Part shown: piece after piece, positions 1 through 12,984 of the stretch
Layout of the letters: every line of letters begins with the position of its first letter
Position numbering within the stretch: the stretch's first letter is position 1
Assembly (NCBI RefSeq): GCF_932276165.1
Contig: NC_063995.1
Coordinates: 5,952,001-6,016,000 of the forward strand
DNA: 64,000 bases
Direction: 5' to 3'
Source: Plutella xylostella
Lineage: Eukaryota > Arthropoda > Insecta > Lepidoptera > Plutellidae
Made by a program: the position numbers and the translations under genes
The notes under the pieces: generated by a model
Told to the model about the DNA's origin: nothing
Databases searched by the model: none
Seen by the model: only the letters and a program-made list of their open reading frames with translations

Positions 1-2838
1 CATCCTAACATCTCGCTCCGTAATCTTACTTTTTGTGTTTTAAGTAGGTAGATAATCCTTAGATTAAAAATCTAAATAGAAAAAAAAGTCATAAAAAACT
101 AACATTAAGAATAAATGAAGTTCGTACTTGTTCTATCATAGAGTAAGATTAATATCAATAGCCCTTGGTTCTAATAAATTTTATTGATTGTGGTAGGTAC
201 CTACTGCCGATTCTAATTTATGACCAGTCATGCCGTTTGATGCTGGGATCAGACTATTGGACTTGTACTGCATAAATTTGTTCTCAGATCATGCACATCG
301 TGACATCCTGAGGGTTGAATTTATTTAAATATAAAATACGCCAGGTCAACGTATTCAGTAGCTACATAATACATTTCTATAACAATCATTTTCTTAAGCT
401 TGGCCCATTTACATTCGATGGTACACATGTAGAAATTTCACCTTTTTATGTGGTTTTATCACGTTATAGGTTACATTGTACATACATAATATAGTCTTCA
501 AAGAACTTCAGATTCGTTCTCGTTAATATGTGTCATATTATCTGTCGTTAAAAATGCCATGACCGGACTAACATTATCGACTCTATCTATTTGTTTCATA
601 AAAGTTTTTTCTAAGACAAATACTTAGGTCAGCGCCAGCTTTATGGAAATGGAGTAAATATTTTATTTAGAATTTTGTACTATTCAGAAATGTAGGTACA
701 CGGTGATGTATTTGTTTAACAGGTAAATAAACCGTGTTTCGTTCAGAAATCGCTTTCACCATTTACCGACAAAAGCTAAGCTAATACAGCGACCAATAGT
801 TCTAGCTATTCACAATTATACCGCTATCATGGGGCCGGTAAATATTCCCAAATATGAGTCGACACGTGCCTTATCTAACACGGTTTTTTCCTGCGAGTTT
901 CCGTTTGCCTAGAATAATTTTCCCGTGAGATTTCCAGTAATTATCAATGTTTTCCATCGAACTATTGATGTTTCCACAAATAGCCTGGCTTTCAATGGTT
1001 ATAAGGATGCAAGAACAAACATAGTAAGTAATTTACATAGCGAAGTATCATCATTAGACCCGACAGCTTAGTGTACTGTATATTATTATCTGCTATTGTA
1101 ATGGGACTAATTTACGATACTGACTAAAATAACTGATTTAAATCCTAAAAGTCGATATTAGCTTAAAGTTCCTTTCAGATTAAATACTAAGTATTCTTCT
1201 GGTCTTTCCAATACCAGCATTCTTTGTAAATCTATAATTTTTAAATCCTTATACACCTATAGGTATATAGATTTTCCATAACAGTTCACAGTGACCAGCA
1301 CAGACTATACCTACAGCTCGAAGATGAAATAAAAGGGTTCGGACGGTCCTAAGTAAATTTGTTGAAATAGCGGCGCTCCCCCGAGAGAAAAGAAAATTGC
1401 AATCAATGTTCAAATTCGCGGAAGAGACCCGGAACGACTTGACTTGTGTTACTACCTGTAATTGGACCACGCACGTTTTCATAGTCAGACCAAAATCATG
1501 AAACAAATGAATCCCATTCTCTACTCTATTCTCTGCGGGCGTGTCAGTGCCTGCAACTGGCTCCCTCGAATGTAACCTGTGTGCATATCCCCAAGTTCTA
1601 AACTAAGCTTCCCTTCCTAACTTAACTTCCTCACATAACCTTCTGCTTCTACCCTTTCTAAGCTTGCATGGACCATTTCCAGAAGCCGAAATGAAGTTTA
1701 GTGTAAGATGATGATCAATCATGCAGCCAGGTATGCAACAAAAAAAAATACTCTGACGTCTCTGTCTTTATCATTGATTTATAGAACAAGAATAAATATT
1801 ATACTTCTCTAACAAGAAGAGATAGGGCTAAAAGTTAAATAAAAAAATATTAGTGTCGTCAGGCGCTACATAACATGTCTTTGTAATGTTTTTTTTTTTT
1901 AAAGAATACAACGATTGCTTGGTAGGTTACTGGTAGAATTACTATAATAGTCTCGGAACTCACTAACAAATTGCCTCCACGGTGGCTCTCCACGCAATAC
2001 AAAAACATTTTCGTCCGTGCTTTAAATTTTTCGCCGAAATCAGTTTCTCTTTTAATTTGTACCTACATTGTTGGTAAAAAGTAAAGAGGAAATAAAATAG
2101 GTAGGAATGCTCCACTTTTTCCTTTTCCGACGTGAAAACGCTTTTTTTTAATGAAACGTTGAGCAAATTACAAATAGAGCTTTTACTACTTGCTACAAAC
2201 ATTTTGTTCATTGTTTTTACTTATTTCATTTGTAATTTTGAAATAGAAGAATAAAATATGTACGAGTGTCGGGTAGAAATGAAAATCAACTAAGACCAGG
2301 TTCACCCGTATCTAACCAATAGTTTTAAAAAAACCGGCTCTAAAACAAAGATAATATATTATCGTTCAACAATCAAACATAACGTACAGCTGCCTATACG
2401 TAAGATACTATTGACTAACATCACTAACACCTACTCTAAAGAGCTAGAATCTAGGATTTTTTTATATATTACCTAATCCCTATAACTCAAATCGCATAAA
2501 AGTGTGATGTCTAGTAACACAGTACACCTAAAAAATATCTACTTATGTAAATTCTTGACCTTGCTTATGCAGAATAAGCCCACTCTCTCTAGGTTATAAA
2601 TCAGAATTACATTTTCTATAGATCCATTTAGCAAATAGATTATAAAGTCACAAGGCCAATGAGGTCGTAAAATTCTTGGTCGCTTTCGAATTTCGGCAAG
2701 TACAATCCGATCTTACTAAACACCGACTTTTATTTAATAAGTAGGTATAAACGGTATATTTTATCGTACCTATTAACTATTTGCAACTAATTAAGTTAAG
2801 TCGTAATAGAGAGTCCACTCTGTCCATAGTTTTATTAT
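1..2838. other. AT-rich intergenic DNA, no gene seen
   Basis: The stretch has no reading frame with exon-like composition or paired splice sites, and no repeat that I recognise. The short open frames here look like chance. Confidence 0.5.
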
Positions 2839-3097
2839 CACACACACACACTCACGCCTTGTACTAATGTACTCCCTTGCGGGGTAGGCAGAGGTGCATT
2901 GCTGCACCCACTTTTCGCCAGAGTGTTCTGTTAGTCCCAATGTAATAGGGGGCGGGCCTATTGCCATTTTACGGGCACATCCAAGACCCGAGAACAAATA
3001 TCTGTGTTTAAACAAATATCTGCCCCAGCCGGGAATCGAACCCGGGACCTTCGGCTCAGTAGTCAGGGTCACTAACCACTACGCCATTCGGTCGTCT
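2839..3097 (-). repeat. tRNA-derived SINE with CA-repeat tail
   Basis: Read on the minus strand, the head begins GACGACCGAATGGCGTAGTGG (A-box-like) and carries a B-box-like GGTTCGATTCC near 3033-3044, the internal RNA polymerase III promoter layout of tRNA-derived SINEs. A non-tRNA body follows, and a (GT)n run lies at its end (plus-strand CACACACA at about 2839-2850). The head does not fold as a complete tRNA, so I call it a SINE and not a tRNA gene. A second copy of the family is split at 29488-29800, and a body fragment lies near 48230-48262. Confidence 0.75.
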
Positions 3098-4488
3098 GTT
3101 TTATTATCCATTTCATATAAGTACTTGACAAAATATTATTTTGCTTGCATATTAAAACTACAGAGTTGAAAGCCGGCCTTGTCAACATCTTTTGCCCCCT
3201 GCCCACTTATTGTCGGTTAAAAACTACACTTAAGAAGTATGTAGGTAGGAGGAACGACATAACTTTTTACGGATCTCTAAAACTGAGGTGAGGGTGGAAC
3301 ATTACCCAAGTTTCTTGAGGAACGGGGCAGTATAGACCCATTTCCCCTAGTTATCCGGTAATGAAGGAGCAGACAAGATTCTCATCTTCACGATAGGCAC
3401 TACCGAAGATAGACGACCTTTTTTATACGATTTCTTAAGCTAAGTTTGGTGTATTTCTTTGCCTTTCTTCGGTAAGAGCGTAGAGTGATAGGAAATTTAC
3501 GAAATTGATTTTTTTCTTCTTTTGCAATGTAAATATGAAGTTATTACTATGTAGTACATAATTCAGATATCACGGTACGAGTCAGCTATAAGGTTTTATA
3601 ATAGTTACAATTTCACAAATTTACAAATTCACGATAGTGTCTCACAGAGTCTCGTAAATATGAATGTGCAAAAATTATGAAAAACTCTTATGCCTAAAGT
3701 GCGACAACGCTACCTTTGCAACAATTATGTCCGACAGCAATTTTGACGAAATAATATATATCACCGCCATCTGTACCAGTGCCTTGAACTAGAAGAACAG
3801 CTAAATTACTTATCAGGAAGCATTCGGGATAGATTTCACCTCCCTAGGTAGGTGGCATTATTAGGTAAAAAAAAGTTCTTAACAATTACAAAAAATACAT
3901 TTTTAATGAACCAATATAAGTATTTTTTATTATTTACAAACTAAAATCTAAATCACAATACCGGAAACAGTGAGTAGGTACTTAGTTATACGTATGATAC
4001 GTATAATAAATATTATCAGAATCAACTAAATTTACAAGAAATACGGTATTATAATAAAATAAGAAACGTACTTCAACATCCACAATCACGTCCTCATCCT
4101 CAACATCATGAAAACCATAACAAAGGAAAAGTTTACCAATTACTGGGACTTTCCAGAGGGCCTAGTGTAGGTTTTTCTTAACCGATCGAGCCGTGAAAAT
4201 CTACTTTAATATGTATGGCGCGGAGCTAGTGCAGCGCGTATACCGCTAGGTGACGGCACTCACACAACATACGAATTCGCGTACATAAAAGTAAAAACTC
4301 GCACTCCCCATGCAGCCTTCAAGTTGTCGTTGTGGTTCAAATGTGAATATAAATTCTTGTAATTGCTTAGTGGCTGGATGTGGACGGCCGAGGACAGAGG
4401 GTTCCGGCACTGCTTGGGAGAGTCCTATGTCCAGCAGTGGACGATTGCGGCTCGATGATTGCCAGGATGATGGACGAATTGTTAGGTG
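3098..4488. other. intergenic, SINE-tail fragment only
   Basis: I see no gene. A fragment at about 4395-4445 contains a CCAGCAGTGGACG motif, like the SINE-tail repeats at 7905 and 16930. This DNA lies just downstream of the minus-strand gene ending at 4523 and may include its 3' UTR. Confidence 0.4.
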
Positions 4489-4494
4489 TTTAAT
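4489..4494 (-). terminator. possible poly(A) signal ATTAAA
   Basis: The minus strand reads ATTAAA about 30 bases after the TAG stop of the gene ending at 4523. It is a common variant hexamer, but short enough to occur by chance. Confidence 0.25.
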
Positions 4495-4522
4495 GGTAAT
4501 TTTCTCGGTGTGGTCTGGAGGG

Positions 4523-7500
4523 CTAGTCTCGGCTATTCTTGGCGGCTCGCAGTTCCGTTATGAATCCATTCAAAGCATTTGGCAACAGCGAGTTGATGAA
4601 TGCTGAGATCTCCGGCTGAAATAAATAAAATATCTATAGGGTTATGGAATCTGTAAAGAGATGTGGTGTGTTTAAAACAAAACTGATTAAGCTTTTAATT
4701 TTATTAGATTTGTTAGAAATCTAATATACTTATCATGATCTTGTAATATTAGATTTGAGACCATAAATGCATTACAATTACCATTAATATACGTGAAACA
4801 ATTCCATTGTGACACATCTAGGTATCTATAATAGTATTTCCAATGTTTAAATAATTATGTTAAAAGTGTGTCTAGTTATTTTTTGGTAATATAAGACCAT
4901 ACGTTTTAGAGTGAGACACTTACAACACTAATCTGGACATATAATAGTTTGTATTCTATAATTCATATAAGTAATGTAAAATTTACCTCATACAGTTCTA
5001 CTAAGTCAGGGACCAAGTGTTTCAGGAAGGTATTGGCAAATATACTGGCGCCGGGGTCGTTGAACAAATTCTGGAAGTTTGGCTGTGAACGAAAAGTTTC
5101 CTAATTAGGTACACTTCTAGTGGATTTCGAACTTTTTACTACCTTTCTACCCTATAAAGCATAAGTTTCATCACGATATTTGAGCCACCAAATACCGTTT
5201 CATGCTGATCCTATATAGGTAAAGTGTCGGAAATTTTGGGTTGTTCCCATTTCCATTTGGTTTTTATTATTAAGTACTAGCTGTTCCCGCGCGCTTCGCT
5301 TCGCCTTAAAAAGTTTTCCCGTGGGAATTCCGGGATAAAAAGTAGCCTATGTTCTTTCCCAGGGTCTAGACCATATGTATACCAAATTTCATTCAAATCC
5401 GTTCAGTAGTTTTGGCGTGAAAGAGTAACAGACAGACAGACAGACAGACACAGTTACTTTCGCATTTATAATATTAGTTAGGATTATTAAAAATAGATAA
5501 GTCGTCAAATGACCTTTAATTCTGAGTTTCTCCTCTCAATCAACATCCGTAGAATGTCAAAAAAAAATATGTAAAAAAATAGGTACTAGCTATCGTTTCT
5601 TATTCAGTCACTACCGGTTGCCTGTCTTAGTTCATCGGTCCAACAAATTCAGCAAGGCGCCTTACGCTTTTCACATCGACTATGGCGGTATATCATATCT
5701 TCCAAATAATACATTTTATTACTAAAAATAGATTACGTCTCCGTACCTCAAATCCTCCAAGTCCTAGCTTTAGATCGGTGCTTTCAATGTTGATGCTGAC
5801 TCCTCCTAGTCCAACTCGAATACGAGCAATAATCGTGCCGTAGATTCTTCCCTCTTTTAATGTCAAACTGAAATAGAAGGATTGGTATTCGACTGATTAT
5901 GAAAATCTTTGTTACTGAAAAAAAAAACTAGGAACTTATAAATACACTTCTAGTTAATGTCACACACAGTAGGCATCAGTTAATTAACTAGTTAAATATT
6001 TAATTAATAATTACGTAGCTGGTCCTTCACCCGTGATATCAAAATCGTTGGCTTGCAATTTCAGATCGTAGTGTCCTGGAAAAAAAAACCTCATAAGCAA
6101 TAAAGAATTGTGTATTTGCAATGACATTGACATCAATACTAATTATATTTTTATTTATTTATTGAGAATGAGATTACCGACCTGCCTCGGCTATTAACTC
6201 AGGCACTACGATGTCCAACGTTATACGGTAACGTTGAGCAAACAGCGATATCAGGTTGATGCTGGCATCTTGAACTACAAACGTGCTCAGGTTTCTGAAT
6301 GTCAGATCCAAGAACTCAATCGAAGCCCTGAAAGATAAAAATATTACCAAATTAATCATGAACTTAATTCCTTAAAATTAACATCATGTATCACGAGTTT
6401 CAACTTTCACATCCAATAGAAATACTATGGAGAGTTGAAAAAAAACAGGAAAAACTTAGCATGGAATGCTATTTGTGAGAGGTTGATGCCAAGCAGTGGC
6501 AGTACGTTGCAGATGATTACACACATTGACAGGTGATGAATAAATTATAATTCGCTGTCTGTACGCGAATCCCCATATAATAAAGAACGGTCAACTTGTA
6601 CTCATAACTGAAGAAACGACCAAAACTCAAATCCCTTTAGGACCAGTAGTTTCACTGGAATTCCAATAGTTGCGATGGTTAGATTACTGGTGAATGTGGT
6701 GATGTACACTATGGGATCCGATGGTAACAGCAGACCAACACAAGAGCCATCCTGTCCTTATACACTCACGAGAAATGATAAAGTTCCACTAACAAAATGG
6801 TGACACCAAATGGCCCTTATTTTATAAAACATTTATGATTAGAATTTGATTAAAATATGCACTGTTAAATTAATGTACTTTATATTATAGACAGCGTCAT
6901 TGAGCTAGTCTTCTCCGTCATTTGGTGCTATTGTCAGTGGAACTTTTTCATTGTTCGTGAGTGTATAAATTCCCTAAACTTTCAGAGTTCTAGTCTCGTA
7001 GAAAAGATATTTCATCGATGTATTTTAATCAAGCCTATCTAGCTTGTTTCTCTACTTACTGAGGGAATCCATAGTTGCTTCCGTCTAGGGTGAATGAGTC
7101 AGTGACGTACGGGTCCAGCACCGGGTACGACTCCGAGCCGGTCAGCATGCCCTGCCTCAGGTCTTCGAGAGCGCTTATTAACAACTGCTCAATTACGCTA
7201 TCTCGAGATTGGGAGTCTGGAAATGGAACGAAGACAATAAGACATGTTTTGAATCCGTATGTTTCTGCCTTGCGATTATAGCATGATTCATGATGATTAT
7301 AGAGGACTGTCGTTTAAATGTTAGGTAACCTTGGTTAGGTAGTATATAACGAGATGTAAAATATAACGGTTACAATAATATAACCAAAAACATATACTTT
7401 ACTAAGAAATTATCATTTATCATATTCTATAACATACTAAAATATGCTCTCGATGAGCCCAATACAATTTTTTGCATTTTGGCACATTAAAATATAAAAG

Positions 7501-8315
7501 AATCATGGAAATTATATAAAATTTTAGGATTTTAACGTTTACTTTAATATTTATTGGTCTGCCAAAGAGGCATTGACAATGTTTTCAAGAGTTTTTACTA
7601 GAAGTTGGGGCACAGATTAAGATGTGCGGACCTCTTTCCAGTTAACATCTTTATTCTACGAATTAATTAGTAAGAAGTGAACAGGTGCGAAAAGCTTATG
7701 AACGCTACCGACGACGACGGTGAAGATGCAGTACTTATGTAGGGACTTTTTTATATTTATTTAAAAACTAACTAAACTGACGCTTTCGTGGAAAGCTCAC
7801 AAATTTTATGTAAATTTCCACCCTGTAAAATCAAAAAATATATAACATTTAAGTCAACATAAGTGGATTAGACGCATCGTATGTGCACAAGACTGTCCAC
7901 CAACCCGCACTAGGCCAGCGTGGTGGACTAGGCCTAAAACCCGTCCTTCATTGGAAGGAGACCCGTGCCCCAGCAGTGGGGACGTGATGGGTCGTGATGA
8001 TGTGCACAAGAAGTCCTTGTATGTGCATGGTACTCATGCATGGTATAATAATAATTGGACTATAACTAGAAGCATAGCCAAAGTCAGTCGCTGACTGCAC
8101 GAACATCGGACTATTAGCGAGTGGCGAGGCCCAACCAAGAAACTTGTAGTTCTCTAACGAGAAGTTATAGCCGTTATAGGCCCAACTGTTTTTTTTATAA
8201 TATAATGCAGAATATGTTGAATCTTACCAGCATTCGGGTCCAATATAGTATTGCTGAACTCAGGTCGAGCCTGGCTCAGGCCGACTATTGCAGCTAAAAT
8301 AATCCAGGATTTCAT
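4523..8315 (-). CDS. secreted TULIP-fold protein (takeout/JHBP or group-7 allergen-like), copy 2
   Basis: Seven coding exons on the minus strand join in frame: 8315-8228, 7216-7060, 6327-6182, 6075-6015, 5867-5747, 5082-4987 and 4615-4523 (TAG). All have GT-AG borders, and the third donor is the weaker GTCGGT, chosen because it keeps the frame. The predicted protein is 253 residues. It starts with a signal peptide (MKSWIILAAIVGLSQA), has alternating hydrophobic strand-like segments with one NLS glycosylation sequon near residue 95, and contains no cysteine. Known members of this fold bind lipids or hormones in extracellular fluid; the ligand here is unknown. Intron phases (1,2,1,2,0,0) and exon borders match the gene at 9190-12875, so the two are tandem paralogs although the residues differ greatly. 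The lack of the takeout N-terminal cysteine pair favours the mite group-7-allergen-like branch. Family assignment is inferred from pattern, not from a search. Confidence 0.75.
5278..5480 (+). repeat. dispersed lepidopteran repeat with (CAGA)n
   Basis: The unit runs from TAGCTGTTCCCGCG through a GTTTTCCCGTGGGAATTCC block to a short CAGA microsatellite and a TTATAATATTAG end. It lies in the intron between exons 5 and 6 of the 4523-8315 gene. Close copies are at 29931-30155 (opposite strand) and 52693-52905, and a degraded relative lies near 38160-38330. It probably derives from the 3' end of a non-LTR element, but no coding part is present. Confidence 0.7.
6763..6963. mobile_element. MITE, CACTCACGAG family, copy 1
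   Basis: The ends are inverted: CACTCACGAGAAATGATAAAG at the left and its near-complement finishing TTCGTGAGTG at the right. TA lies on both sides (6761-6762 and 6964-6965), as for Tc1/mariner-type targets. There is no coding capacity. It sits in the intron between exons 2 and 3 of the 4523-8315 gene. Confidence 0.7.
7905..8005 (+). repeat. SINE-tail-like repeat
   Basis: The block CCTTCATTGGAAGGAGACCC followed by GTGCCCCAGCAGTGGGGACG is a widespread type in Lepidoptera and is repeated at 16930-17020 inside ace-1. It lies in the first coding intron of the 4523-8315 gene. Confidence 0.5.
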
Positions 8316-8444
8316 TTTCTGGAACATAACAATAAAAGTTTATTTGTATTTCTTCTGGTATAATAAGCAAATCTTCATCAGTTCATCTCGTTGTAATTAG
8401 TATAAGTATTCTTAATAAATGTTTTTTTTATTTTTTGTACTTAC

Positions 8445-8610
8445 CTTGTTTCAGTAGCAATCGTACGGTTGCTCCAAAATAATCCTTATAGGTAATTTGT
8501 TTATTCAACATTATTATCAGTTTCTGTCTTGATAACGACAAACCGTGGATTAAAGTATAATTATTATCATAATCAATTTTGCAATTTACACTGTTGCCCT
8601 TGTATTTTTC
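8445..8610 (-). promoter_or_regulatory. probable non-coding 5' exon and promoter of the 4523-8315 gene
   Basis: A strong minus-strand donor (CAAG|GTAAGT, exon end 8445) pairs with an acceptor just before the start codon (CCAG at 8321-8319), giving a short 5' UTR intron as in the neighbouring paralog. A TATA-like TTTATAAATA on the minus strand near 8636-8645 could place the start at about 8610. That start is a guess. Confidence 0.4.
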
Positions 8611-9075
8611 GACCGTATTGCATCACGGCCTTTCGGTATTTATAAATTCCTACAATACTTTTCCGATAAGATGATAAATGTGACGTTATATGGCAATGCT
8701 CGAATTTTACGAATTTCATTAGCGTAATTTGGTAATAATATTAACTGTAACACGAATCATCTTAGCTGAAAAAACTACTTATAATACCTCCAGTCCTACA
8801 TTTATGTAGTTTTTATTATCTTAGCAGGATTAGTACGAAGTTACTATAGGTAGAATGTGAAATACCTAAGTTAATATTTTGGTGCTCTTTCCTTTAATCA
8901 TATTTGTACCAAATTTTCTTCAACTTTGCATTAGCACTTGACAATTATTTACTATTGGAGATATAACGTTATAAATCCTGTATCTCATTGAGATTGGCGA
9001 CCATACCATGGTTGAAAACCGACTAGAGTTTCTGAGAGGTAGAACAGAAAAGTAAATCAGTTTTGAAATTAATAT

Positions 9076-9081
9076 TTTATT
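9076..9081 (-). terminator. poly(A) signal AATAAA
   Basis: AATAAA on the minus strand lies about 110 bases after the TAA stop of the gene ending at 9190, a usual spacing for a short 3' UTR. Confidence 0.5.
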
Positions 9082-9189
9082 TGTTAAATTGATGTGGACA
9101 CTTAACTTAAAATAAATTATACAGATAGAAGATCAAGCACTGTTGCAATTTCAGTATGTTTTCGCGCAGTAGTCATGAACAAAGAGAGC

Positions 9190-12100
9190 TTACGCAAATC
9201 TTTCAATGAGTTTCTCAACGATGATGGCAATCATCTCACCGATGTCTTTCTGTAATCAAAGAAAAATATGTTAGTACTTTTAATTAATCAGATTATTATG
9301 ATATCGGTGAAAGATAACTTGGTAACAAAATGCCAGTGCCTATAACGTGTAAAACAACGCTTTGCATAATTTTATTGTAGTATCATAAGGGGCCCCATCG
9401 ATCCATTATCACAGTTTTTTACTAATCATTTATGGGTCCTCTCATAATGAAGTTGCACAGTCAGTTACAAAAATCATTATAGCATAAAAAATATATTTAA
9501 AGACTGTACAACTATCACCACCGAACATTAGCAATTAACAATCCAAAAGCAGCGTCGCTCGCTTTTAAATCTGACGAAAGTTGTATGGATTTGACAGGCG
9601 AGCGACTTATGGATTGTTAATTACAAATTTTCGATAGTGGTAACCCCACTGTACTTTCATGTGACGATGAGACTTACGTTGTGAGCGATGATGGCGGCCA
9701 GCAGCGGGTCGTTGACGAAGTCGTTGACCTGCGAGGAGATCTCCACGCCCAGGATGTTCAGCTCATCGATCTCCGACTGGAAACAGAACATTCTTGTTAG
9801 TAGGTACATACTCGTGGGACAACGCGGCCTCGGGTGTACCGCCCAATGTTAGTACACTCACGAGCGATAAAAAGGTCCACCTGCCATATGCCATTGCCGT
9901 TCCATTATGTCACTGGACCTTTTTCTTAATTACTTCATTAGATTAATAGACGTCATATTATCATTAGAGAACATGGGGACCATAATCTGAGGTTTTGGTA
10001 TGCTGATAAGGAGGAGAGTGCCTGAGGCCAATGCGAGATACTTGGATTAAGTTACGATTGCTGTTTTGGTATACCTATAACATTTTAAAATACTCGAATC
10101 GCTGACTGCTGACGTAAACGGTAAAAGTCAAATAATAGGTAAATAAATCGCAAAACTGTCACTGAGACAGATAAGTATGATAAGATAGTGCCCCCGTGAT
10201 TGTATAACCCTGTGCGGCACTTCCTCGCCCTCGGCCTTCAACTTACTGAAAGGCATTGCTTGTCCTTCAGATAAACGTATTTCCTGCTACATCAGTCTCA
10301 GAATGAATGAATTAACGTTAGACTTTCAAAGCATGATAAAGTATTTTTAAACATCGACCAAAAAAGATGTTCTGTGGCGGAGCCTTTGGCTAATGCTGTA
10401 CACTCGCACAAGTAGGCAGCTTCCTGCTTTAGTGCGTGGATCCTAACGAGTAGAGAGTCACTGAGATTATAGCTTAGCGTGTATCATAGTGGCCGGTGGG
10501 AAAGACCTTAGAACGTTCGTTTTACTAAGCTACTAGCTTAGTGAATCGCTAGGCACTAGGCTCTAAGCCAGCCGCCTAGGCAGGCGTGCAGCCACGACAA
10601 GTTTCAAAGTATAAATGTCTGCTACACGGGTTCGTTGTCGACATAGATAAACGTCACGATATCGCGATTCGCCATAGATACGGCAATTGGTAGTATAAAA
10701 CGAGTTTATCGATGTCGATAAGGCTCCCATGTAGCGGAAGCTGCACTCACGTTGAGTCCGTCGATGTAGAAGTAGATGAGCAGCTCGCGGATGGCGATGC
10801 CGGACACGATGCTCGGCGTCACGCGCACCGTGCCGTCCACGCCTACGTTCGTGATCGTCACCCTGGAGATACACAATTACACACTATAAAAGATAGTATA
10901 ACACATTTTTTTTAAATATGTAAGAGTTACAAATAAAAAATAAATAACTCAGTATAAAGTTAAGCGTCCACCTATCACATACCTCACCCATCACTACCGT
11001 CATAAATTTATGGAGAAATGGCGTCGGCAATGCCGATGAAGTACTGAACGCATTACGTCCGTTGCGTACGATGCCGAAAGGTGGACGCTTACCTTAAATA
11101 TTGCTTAAAGCTTTCTTTTCCAGAATACATTTGGATGGAAGATTGTTTACGATATGAATTGATTTTGTTATTAATCTCAACATGAAAAAGCCAAGATTCA
11201 CATTTACTACCTACTAGGTAGTAAATGTGAATCTTGCTAGGATTTCCCTTTTTTCGCATGTAACCGTAGTCAAAACAAAATACAAATGTGAACTTACTTT
11301 CCATTAGCCTTTCCTTGCATGAGGTGGCTGAGCACAACGACATCCAGGTTCAAGTCACCTGAAAATTACAGAATGGTAATTTACACAACACTTTAGAACC
11401 ATTATTGCTATACTGAACATATTCTCATAGTCCACCAACGGTCCGTTCTCTTAAGATTGAAATTTTAAGGAGGCATATAAACAAAATAAGTAAGGTAACA
11501 ACTTGTTAATTGTTCTTATTAGTATATAAATAAATAGTACTCTATCTATCTAGAACGGATGCATAGATGAATGGTGAATACAGTAGCACTAATTGAGTGT
11601 TTTCCTTTTAAATATCAACACCACATACCAAGTTCAAAAACGATCTCGGGGATGGAGAAGTCGAAGGTGAGCCTCTGGGACAGGATGCCGTAGCTGAGAC
11701 GGTTGATGACGATGTTGGAGAGACCGAACAGACGCACGTCCGACACGTCCAGGTTTACGTTGAACAGACTGAGGAGAATAAGGAAATTAGTAGAATGTGA
11801 TAGAAGTAGTAACATGGAAGTAGAGTAGAGTAAATATGTCTTTCTATAAATCACTTGTTATAAAATATTCATATAGTATTGTATAGAATACGGAATAGTA
11901 ATGGCTCTACTATAAGCCTACCCATTGCATTGATGCACTGAATCAGTGTATAGACATAATATGTCTTATTGTCTATACTGATATGTATTTCCCTTTCACT
12001 CATTCATACAACTCAAACTTTAATTAATTCGTCATACATTAGATTGTAGATCTGATAGATAATAATATTTTTTTAATTTAACAATACCATACCCATTATT

Positions 12101-12875
12101 TCTAACTGTTCAATAAATAACACTCTAGACAAAGGAAATGTATTTGAACCAAGAAGTGAAACAACTATGTGTGTGTATACACCTACTTCAACCTTACACA
12201 CACGTTTATCAACCAACTCTCCTACACTATACCTGGGCACGGGCAGCGCGTAGCCAGCCTCAAACTTGTCGTAGATGAAGGGGTCCAGCCCCTGCTCCTT
12301 CAGGTAGGCGCTGGCCCGCTCCAGCAGCGAGGCCACCAGGTCAGAGATGGGGTTCCTGGCTGCAACACGGGTGGAGAGGGAAGCGGAGGGGTTAACAGGG
12401 TTGTAGCGGTTGCGGTCGCTACACGTGATTGTTATCGATATTGATGGAACTCGTTTAATGCGCGTTCCACCACAACGCCGTAGTTATGGCGAATCGCGAT
12501 ATAGTGACTTTGACTACGTCGATAACGAACCCGTGTAGCGGCAGCTGGTGAAGGTAAGTATTCCGGCTATCGAAGAACTATCAACTGTGCCTTTGTTTCG
12601 TCAGAGTACACAAAAGGAGTTGGTTGTGGTAACTCAGCCTTATACACACCTACGGCCCACTTTTAAACATTTTTAAATTTTTATGACAGTTTGTTAGTTG
12701 GTTCTGTCTGAACAACTAATTACACACATTAGTGAGCTAACATACCAGCGTCCTCCTTAGGGACAGCGACGACGACGGGGTGGGGAAGGGTCGCGGGGGA
12801 CGCGGCGGGGGCCGTCTGCGGGTAGGCAGAGCTCACCGCCACCAGGGCAGCCACGAATAGTACTGCCGAGTTCAT
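9190..12875 (-). CDS. secreted TULIP-fold protein (takeout/JHBP or group-7 allergen-like), copy 1
   Basis: Seven coding exons on the minus strand: 12875-12746, 12359-12233, 11768-11629, 11358-11298, 10862-10751, 9776-9678 and 9249-9190 (TAA). All borders are GT-AG and the frame is open throughout, giving 242 residues. The start is the only ATG after the 5' UTR acceptor and opens a signal peptide (MNSAVLFVAALVAVSSA). An alanine/proline-rich linker follows, then an amphipathic helix (about residues 46-62), strand-like segments such as LDVSDVRLFGLSN, and a C-terminal helix ending in EKLIERFA. There is no cysteine. GC-rich codons in exons 1, 2, 5 and 6 contrast with the AT-rich introns. Secretion and lipid or hormone binding are inferred from fold type; the ligand is unknown. 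Exon borders at residues 190 and 223 nearly coincide with those of the downstream paralog (191 and 223). Confidence 0.8.
9530..9630. repeat. short inverted-repeat element in intron
   Basis: GCAATTAACAATCC at about 9531 is answered by GGATTGTTAATTAC near 9613-9626, with a GCGAGCGAC/GTCGCTCGC pair inside. This makes an imperfect hairpin of about 100 bases, MITE-like, between exons 6 and 7 of the 9190-12875 gene. Its class is unknown. Confidence 0.35.
9855..9925. mobile_element. truncated MITE, CACTCACGAG family
   Basis: The left end CACTCACGAGCGATAAAAAGG is present after a TA. The interior resembles the short copy at 49309-49385 (GCCATTGCCGTTCC and its complement). The right terminus is missing. 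It lies between exons 5 and 6 of the 9190-12875 gene. Confidence 0.5.
11193..11235. repeat. perfect 43-base palindrome
   Basis: Two 21-base arms beginning AAGATTCACATTTAC are exact complements around a single central C. It lies in the intron between exons 4 and 5 of the 9190-12875 gene, 63 bases past the donor. In the nascent RNA it would form a strong hairpin. No target duplication is evident. Confidence 0.75.
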
Positions 12876-12984
12876 TATTGCACTTTCTACCGAACTGCAA
12901 AGATTTTTTACAAAATTTTAAAATAAGTATATTTTTTTATTATTCTTTATTTTATTAAAATATAAAAAACAGGAACGCACTTAC

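Noticed and set aside
3030..3097. A tRNA gene on the minus strand
   Set aside because: The A and B boxes are present but the stems do not pair as a cloverleaf, and a SINE body follows.
2894..3169. Open frames over the 2.9-3.1 kb region
   Set aside because: They lie inside a tRNA-derived SINE and have no protein features.
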